Assembly: GCA_965237855.1 (NCBI GenBank)
Contig: CBDEGK010000008.1
Location: 1,054,001-1,118,000 of the forward strand
Direction: 5' to 3'
From: CBDEGK01 sp965237855
Lineage (GTDB): Bacteria; Pseudomonadota; Gammaproteobacteria; Pseudomonadales; Halieaceae
Length of the DNA stretch: 64,000 bases
Below are positions 59,680 to 64,000 of this stretch, piece after piece (the first letter of the stretch is position 1; each line of letters starts with the position of its first letter). A program made the position numbers and the translations under genes. Under the pieces are notes generated by a model. It had not been told where the DNA came from and did not search any database. It saw only the letters and a list, made by a program, of their open reading frames with translations.

Positions 59680-60663
59680 ATTCTCCGCCCGCAGGGTGGG
59701 CAGGACTTTCTCGCCGTAAAGGTGCAGGCTCTGCCAGCCCAGGTCAGGATGAATGCCACCACAGAGGGGGTGGAACATCAGCGGCTGTGCCGCAATCATC
59801 TCGCGTACATCGTCAATGACCTGCTGTGGTGTCTGCACCTTATAGGCGCCGGCGGCGCGCAGGTCGTCAGTGTTGTCGTAGTGATGGTAGGGGCTAAAGA
59901 CCTGGGCCTTGTCGGCCCATTTTGCGTAGATGTTGGTTTCGTGTTGTACGTGGGGCGCGATCTGGTCCCAGTACTCATCCGGGTTTTCCGCCACGAAGGT
60001 GCAGGTTGATGGTGCGTTCGGCATCGGCCCGGGATCGGCTTTTCCGTGTTTCTTCAATTCCTCCCGGTAGTATTCAAAAATCTCCGGGCCAGAGGGTATG
60101 AAGAAATCCGCGTGTTCGGCGGCACGTCTCGCTGCTGGTTTGCTGCTGCCACCCATGAGGATCATGGGTCGTGGTTCGGTAAAGGGCGTCGGTTTGATGG
60201 TGATGGTGCGGTCGCCATGCTGAAAGGTTTCGCCGCTCCAGGCCTTTTCCAGGAAGGGGCCGATATCGTCCATGTACTGCTTGCGATCTTTAAGCGTCTT
60301 GCCGACCGCGGAAAATTCTTCCTCGCGATAGCCACCGCTGATAATGGGGATGACCCGGCCGCGGCTGATGATATCCAGCCCCGACAGGTCTTCAGCTAAT
60401 TGAACCGGGTCGTGCAGGGGCGCTATCAAGGCCGAGATATAAAGCTGCAACTGTGTGGTGCGACTGGCCATGGCGCCGGCCAGCACCAGCGGTGAGGGGC
60501 AGTAGTTGTCTTCGGAGCCGTGGTGCTCCGACAAGTGGGCGCTGTTAAAGTCGTTGACGTCACCCCAGGCGGCCATTTCGATAGCGGCCTGGTACATGTC
60601 TGCCTTGGAGGCGGTGCAAATATCCGGTTGGCGCATATCAAAGCGAAACATGACATCGGCCAT
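59671..60663 (-). CDS. LLM-class flavin-dependent oxidoreductase
   Basis: A 330-residue luciferase-like (beta/alpha)8 protein expected to use FMNH2 or F420. Typical parts: FDMRQPDICTASKADMYQAA, HLSEHHGSEDNYCPSPLVLA, the DLSGLDIISRGRVIPIISGG segment with GYREEEFSAVGK, and PMILMGGSSKPAARRAAEHA. The substrate is unknown; marine relatives are alkanal or other monooxygenases. AGGGA lies before the ATG. It is divergent from recA, with a 228-base gap that contains the LexA box. Confidence 0.88.
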   Translation of the reverse strand: MADVMFRFDMRQPDICTASKADMYQAAIEMAAWGDVNDFNSAHLSEHHGSEDNYCPSPLVLAGAMASRTTQLQLYISALIAPLHDPVQLAEDLSGLDIISRGRVIPIISGGYREEEFSAVGKTLKDRKQYMDDIGPFLEKAWSGETFQHGDRTITIKPTPFTEPRPMILMGGSSKPAARRAAEHADFFIPSGPEIFEYYREELKKHGKADPGPMPNAPSTCTFVAENPDEYWDQIAPHVQHETNIYAKWADKAQVFSPYHHYDNTDDLRAAGAYKVQTPQQVIDDVREMIAAQPLMFHPLCGGIHPDLGWQSLHLYGEKVLPTLRAENLI

Positions 60664-60774
60664 GATAGTTCCCTGTGTAATTGTTGAAGGATACTATTGT
60701 AGAACTTTTGTGGGCGAATTTTGACCGAACAGGTTGAAAAAAAGATGACCCGGGGGGTTGCGTCCTTTAGCGAA

Positions 60775-60794
60775 TACTGGTTACATATACAGTA
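60775..60794 (+). promoter_or_regulatory. LexA box upstream of recA
   Basis: TACTGGTTACATATACAGTA matches the LexA consensus CTG-N10-CAG with extended TA flanks and lies 97 bases before the recA start. This is the expected SOS control of recA. A hairpin CCTCGC/GCGAGG lies in the leader just before the AAGGAG ribosome site. The exact promoter hexamers are unclear. Confidence 0.85.
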
Positions 60795-60891
60795 CTTCGT
60801 ACAGGTGAATTCCTCAGGCCAGATTGGCCTACCACCGCTACGGGGTGCAGACCTCGCCCTGGGAAGCGAGGTTCCTAATAAGGAGTGAATT

Positions 60892-61947
60892 ATGGACGCC
60901 AATAAAGAAAAAGCACTCGAGGCAGCACTCGGGCAAATTGAACGGCAGTTCGGCAAGGGCACGGTGATGCGTCTTGGTGACAACGACCGGGTGGCAATCC
61001 CCTCTATCTCGACGGGCTCGCTGGGCTTGGATATCGCCCTGGGTATCGGCGGCTTGCCGAGAGGGCGGGTTGTCGAGATCTACGGGCCGGAATCCTCCGG
61101 TAAGACCACGCTCACCCTGCAAGTGATTGCGGAGGCCCAGAAAATCGGTGGCACAGCGGCATTTATTGACGCTGAGCATGCCCTGGATCCACTCTACGCC
61201 GAGAAATTGGGAGTCAAGATTGATGACTTGATTGTGTCCCAGCCGGATACCGGCGAGCAGGCCCTCGAAGTTACCGAGATGCTGGTGCGCTCGGGTGCGG
61301 TGGACGTACTGGTGATTGACTCGGTGGCGGCACTGACGCCCAAGGCTGAGATTGAAGGTGAAATGGGTGCATCTCACGTCGGCCTACAGGCGCGTTTGTT
61401 GAGCCAGGCCATGCGCAAGTTGACTGCAACCATCAAGCAAACCAATTGTATGGTGATTTTCATCAACCAGATTCGCATGAAGATCGGGGTGATGTTTGGC
61501 AGCCCTGAAACCACCACAGGTGGCAATGCACTGAAGTTTTACTCCTCTGTTCGCCTCGATATCCGCCGTATCGGCGCGGTGAAAGACGGCGACGAGGTAA
61601 TCGGCAATGAAACCAGGGTAAAAGTGGTTAAAAACAAGGTTTCCCCGCCCTTCAAACAGGCCGAGTTCCAGATTATGTACGGCTCGGGTATTTATCGCAT
61701 GGGGGAGGTTATCGATCTGGGTGTGAAGCTCGGGCTGGTAGATAAATCCGGCGCCTGGTACGCCTATAAGGGCGATAAGATTGGCCAGGGCAAGGCCAAT
61801 TCAGCTCGCTTCCTGGGTGAAAATCCGGCTATTGCGGATGAAATTGAAGGGCAAATTCGTGCCCAGCTTTTAAGTGCCCCGGACCCCCAGGTCGAGGAAG
61901 ATACAGAGGAATCTGTCCCGGCAGAGGCGACCCTCGTAGAGGAGTAG
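60892..61947 (+). CDS. recA: Recombinase RecA
   Basis: RecA (351 residues) drives homologous recombination and LexA cleavage. Walker A is GPESSGKTTLTLQVIAEAQ (from about residue 65), Walker B VLVIDSVAALTPKAEIEG, loop L1 EGEMGASHVGLQARLLSQAM, and loop L2 MKIGVMFGSPETTTGGNALK. The C-terminal acidic tail (VEEDTEESVPAEATLVEE) is typical. AAGGAG lies six bases upstream and recX follows beyond a terminator. Confidence 0.99.
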   Translation: MDANKEKALEAALGQIERQFGKGTVMRLGDNDRVAIPSISTGSLGLDIALGIGGLPRGRVVEIYGPESSGKTTLTLQVIAEAQKIGGTAAFIDAEHALDPLYAEKLGVKIDDLIVSQPDTGEQALEVTEMLVRSGAVDVLVIDSVAALTPKAEIEGEMGASHVGLQARLLSQAMRKLTATIKQTNCMVIFINQIRMKIGVMFGSPETTTGGNALKFYSSVRLDIRRIGAVKDGDEVIGNETRVKVVKNKVSPPFKQAEFQIMYGSGIYRMGEVIDLGVKLGLVDKSGAWYAYKGDKIGQGKANSARFLGENPAIADEIEGQIRAQLLSAPDPQVEEDTEESVPAEATLVEE

Positions 61948-62011
61948 CCTGCCAATGCCGGTATCTTCTTCCAAGAGAGCCGGCACACCCTATCCAGGTG
62001 CTAGCGCATTT

Positions 62012-62046
62012 GCGTGCCACACCCCCATTGGTGGCACGCTTTTTTG
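62012..62046 (+). terminator. Rho-independent terminator between recA and recX
   Basis: GCGTGCCAC (62012-62020) pairs perfectly with GTGGCACGC (62031-62039), followed by a run of T. Partial read-through to recX, as known in E. coli, would keep RecX below RecA. Confidence 0.85.
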
Positions 62047-62066
62047 TTTTCTGACCGGGAGAAATT

Positions 62067-62570
62067 ATGACTGATGCCATCAACCCTACGGATGTGCGCC
62101 GCGCAGCGATGGACTTGCTGTCCCGGCGTGAGCACCTGCGTTCAGAGCTTGAGATCAAGCTGCACAAACGGTTCGCGGACGCGACTTTTTCTAATGAGAC
62201 GCTGACGGCATCGGCTGATGAGACGCTGACGGCGCTGGTCGCTGAGACGCTGACGGCGCTTGCTGAAGAGAGTTTGCAGTGCGACCAGCGCTACTGTGAC
62301 AGCTATGTACATCAACGCAGTAGTCGCGGATACGGACCCCAGAGAATTCATCAGGAGTTGCGCCAAAAAGGCGCAGGTTCCGATCATATCGTGCTGGCCA
62401 TGGATGCTTGTGAAACCGACTGGTCTGAATTGGCTCGCCTGACCCGGCGTAAAAAATTTGGGCCGGAGCTACCGGCTGACTTCAAGGAAAAAAGCCGCCA
62501 GTTACGTTTTTTACAATATCGTGGCTTCGGCGGTGACTATACGAAAGAGGTCTTTAGCAGCAACTACTGA
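62067..62570 (+). CDS. recX: Regulatory protein RecX with internal repeat
   Basis: RecX (167 residues) binds RecA filaments and limits their activity. The three-helix RecX repeats are recognisable: AAMDLLSRREHLRSELEIKL, LQCDQRYCDSYVHQRSSRGY then GPQRIHQELRQKG, and the LRFLQYRGFGGDY ending. Between the first two, the helix that normally leads into GLQSD-R has been expanded by three copies of an eight-residue unit (ETLTASAD, ETLTALVA, ETLTALAE), encoded by a 24-bp tandem repeat. The stop region overlaps the convergent kinase by seven bases. Confidence 0.92.
   Translation: MTDAINPTDVRRAAMDLLSRREHLRSELEIKLHKRFADATFSNETLTASADETLTALVAETLTALAEESLQCDQRYCDSYVHQRSSRGYGPQRIHQELRQKGAGSDHIVLAMDACETDWSELARLTRRKKFGPELPADFKEKSRQLRFLQYRGFGGDYTKEVFSSNY
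62196..62267 (+). repeat. 24-bp tandem repeat, three copies, inside recX
   Basis: Copies at 62196-62219, 62220-62243 and 62244-62267 share GAGACGCTGACGGC followed by a variable ten bases; a degenerate half copy (GAGAGTTTGCAG) follows. The unit is a multiple of three, so copy-number change would keep the reading frame. Confidence 0.9.
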
Positions 62571-63335
62571 CGGCTGTCGGCGGGCAAACTGATTTCAATG
62601 CACAGACCCTTCTCACCGGGCTCGGTGCGATTGAAGGCGATTATGCTGCCCTTGTGTTTGAGCACTGCTTGGCGGGCAATGGAAAGACCCAGACCATAGC
62701 CACCGGTCTCACGTGTGCGAGCTTCATCCACACGGTAAAAAGGCTCAAATATTCTTTCCAATGCAGACTCTGGTGCACCTTCACCCTGATCGCAAACGCG
62801 AACGGCAAACTGTGAGCCTTCGCTGCGTAGATTGACGTGGACACTACTGTTCGAGGCAGTGTAGTGGACGGCATTGCGAATCACGTTCTCGATGGCCTTT
62901 TTCAGAAGGTCGCCTTTGGTTGGCAAAACAGCCTCGTGAAGAACACATTCAAAGTGCACCTGTTTATTTTCGACCTGTGCTTCGTAGTGAGCGTCGGTGC
63001 ACAACTCACGGAGTAGTCCGACCAGGTCTACGCTGTCTTCGAGTTCAAGATTGTACTCGGGCACTTGTAGTAGCTGGGCGATCAGTTCATCCAGCCGTTC
63101 AGTTTCATGCTCAATACGAGTCATTTGCTGAGCGGCGGTGTCAGGATCGCGTTCAGCTAATGCCAGCGCTACTCTCAGCCGCGCCAGGGGGGAGCGTAAT
63201 TCATGGGAAACATCATTCAACAGACGCTTTTGTGCCTCGATTTGCTGCTGCAGTTGGTCCGCCATAGTGTTGAAATCGCGACCGAGTTTGGCGGTTTCAT
63301 CTCCACCGGTGGCTGGAACCTCAATACGTGTATGT
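62564..63335 (-). pseudogene. CpxA-like histidine kinase, truncated by an insertion sequence
   Basis: The remaining 3' part encodes the end of a HAMP domain (RIEVPATGGDETAKLGRDFN) and a complete kinase core. The H-box VSHELRSPLARLR has the phospho-acceptor His at 63203-63205; the N-box is IENVIRNAVHYT, the G1-like box DQGEGAPES, the F-box FEPFYRVDEA and the G2 box GYGLGLSIA. The wording of the H-box region resembles CpxA. The sensor and membrane part should lie beyond 63335 but IS3-type DNA begins there, so the gene is interrupted. Translation from the internal ATG at 63265 would give a soluble 233-residue kinase core without its sensor. Confidence 0.85.
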
Positions 63336-64000
63336 TGTGGTCAACTATTTTTGGACACTTTGCTTAAGTTAAATTCGTAGTCCATCGGCGTTTTGTATCC
63401 CAGCGTAGAATGCAGCCGCTTCGCGTTGTAATACACCGCCACATACTCCCGGACATCTGCGATCGCAGCTTCTCGAGTGCAATATCCCTGGTCACACGTC
63501 CATTCGCGCTTTAGGCTGCTGAAAAATCGTTCAACTGGCGAATTGTCCCAGCAATTACCTTTTCGACTCATGCTCGCTATGATTCCATGCTGCTTTAGCA
63601 GTGCTTGGTAAGCATGGCTGGCATATTGACTGCCACGATCTGAATGGTGGATCAAGCCTGGCGGTGGATTCCTTAGGCTTACGGCCATTATCAATGCCCT
63701 GATGACCAGCGCCTTGGTCATGCGGCGATCCATAGACCAGCCAACAACTCGTCGAGAGTAAAGGTCAATCACCACGGCCAGGTAGACCCAACCCTCCTGA
63801 GTCCAAAGATAAGTAATATCGGACCCCCAGCACTGGTTGGGGCTTGCGGGTGAAAATGCTCGATTCAGCACATTGTCAGCCACAGGTAATCGATGTTTGC
63901 TGTCAGTGGTGACCTTGTATTTACGTTTAGATTTGACGACGAGGCCCATAGATTTCATGAGCCGCCTGGCGCGATAACGACCAATGGAGAAGCCTTCTGC
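63336..64000 (-). mobile_element. IS3-family insertion sequence, one end (continues beyond window)
   Basis: The element's right end is taken as TGTGGTCAACTATTTTTGGA from about 63336 (TG-starting terminus typical of IS3-family inverted repeats), five bases before the transposase stop. It carries the 3' part of orfB. The left end, orfA, and target duplication lie outside the window, so exact boundaries and copy number are unknown. Confidence 0.75.
63341..64000 (-). CDS. IS3-family transposase OrfB (5' end outside window)
   Basis: At least 219 residues of an rve-domain (DDE) transposase, open through the right edge of the window. The catalytic triad is visible as WGSDITYLWT (first Asp), LIHHSDRGSQYAS (second Asp) and GNCWDNSPVERFFSSLK (Glu), followed by the Y-N-x-x-R-x-H-S-x-L-G-Y ending typical of IS3. 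In IS3 elements OrfB is made as an OrfAB fusion by -1 frameshifting; orfA is not visible here. The coding frame is intact, so the element may still be mobile. Confidence 0.92.
   Translation of the reverse strand, partial: AEGFSIGRYRARRLMKSMGLVVKSKRKYKVTTDSKHRLPVADNVLNRAFSPASPNQCWGSDITYLWTQEGWVYLAVVIDLYSRRVVGWSMDRRMTKALVIRALIMAVSLRNPPPGLIHHSDRGSQYASHAYQALLKQHGIIASMSRKGNCWDNSPVERFFSSLKREWTCDQGYCTREAAIADVREYVAVYYNAKRLHSTLGYKTPMDYEFNLSKVSKNS

Noticed and set aside
62164..62290. The recX repeat as a CRISPR-like array.
   Set aside because: Units are contiguous 24-bp copies with no unique spacers and lie within a coding frame.
1..64000. tRNA, rRNA, riboswitch or prophage regions.
   Set aside because: No tRNA cloverleaf, rRNA segment, known riboswitch or phage structural gene was recognised on either strand; by-eye reading may miss small RNAs.

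Overview
The window is chromosomal DNA of a Gram-negative gammaproteobacterium, most likely a marine member of the Cellvibrionales/Pseudomonadales (Halieaceae- or Spongiibacteraceae-like). The reasons are the BAM, LPS (kdsA) and RseP envelope genes, the Pseudomonas-type 344-residue DapD with DapC, a RpoS homologue beside nlpD, and the block orders glnD-map/rpsB-tsf-pyrH-frr-uppS-cdsA-dxr-rseP-bamA-skp-fabZ-rnhB-dnaE-accA-tilS-pyrG-kdsA-eno-ftsB-ispD-ispF-truD-pcm. The taxon is an inference from gene order and protein resemblance. No tRNA, rRNA or CRISPR array was seen.

Layout. 1-8.3 kb: a LuxR-type regulator cut by the window edge, a steroid-dehydrogenase-like SDR, dapA-bamC-MBL hydrolase, a leucine-rich lipoprotein, and an overlapping trio of cyclase-like, phosphodiesterase-like and rsmJ genes. 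8.3-14.4 kb: a CPA1 antiporter, a TraB/GumN protein, an SDR, dapE-dapD and an EamA permease. 14.4-16.6 kb is a small accessory patch: GNAT, MAPEG, an attC-like site, a SelW-like selenoprotein read through an in-frame UGA, and a decayed gamma-glutamyltransferase. 16.6-22.7 kb: PhyH oxygenase, frameshifted nth, dapC, glnD, map. 23-50.6 kb is a long, nearly continuous housekeeping block covering translation, isoprenoids and phospholipids, outer-membrane assembly, replication, nucleotide and cell-wall precursors, division, protein repair and the general stress sigma factor. 50.6-53.7 kb: fdxA and mutS. 53.7-60.7 kb: an ArsR/SRPBCC pair under its own palindromic operator, a DUF1214 protein, a three-gene overlapping operon (Rossmann protein, GNAT-like protein, glycosyltransferase) and an LLM flavin enzyme. 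60.7-64 kb: a LexA box, recA, recX with an internal 24-bp repeat, and a CpxA-like histidine kinase cut by an IS3-family element that runs off the window.

How the genes connect. Four lysine/diaminopimelate genes (dapA, dapE, dapD, dapC) are scattered through the first 20 kb and feed peptidoglycan synthesis. uppS, the DUF368 protein, ftsB and NlpD touch the same envelope programme. dxr, ispD and ispF supply the isoprenoid units that UppS uses. BamA, BamC, Skp and RseP cover outer-membrane protein assembly and its surveillance.

Most noteworthy are the SelW-like selenoprotein beside an attC-like site, RpoS carrying a histone-H1-like Lys/Ala N-terminal extension of about 112 residues, the overlapping cyclase-like/PDE-like pair, the absence of lpxD, lpxA and lpxB from their canonical skp-fabZ-rnhB position, and the recX coding minisatellite.
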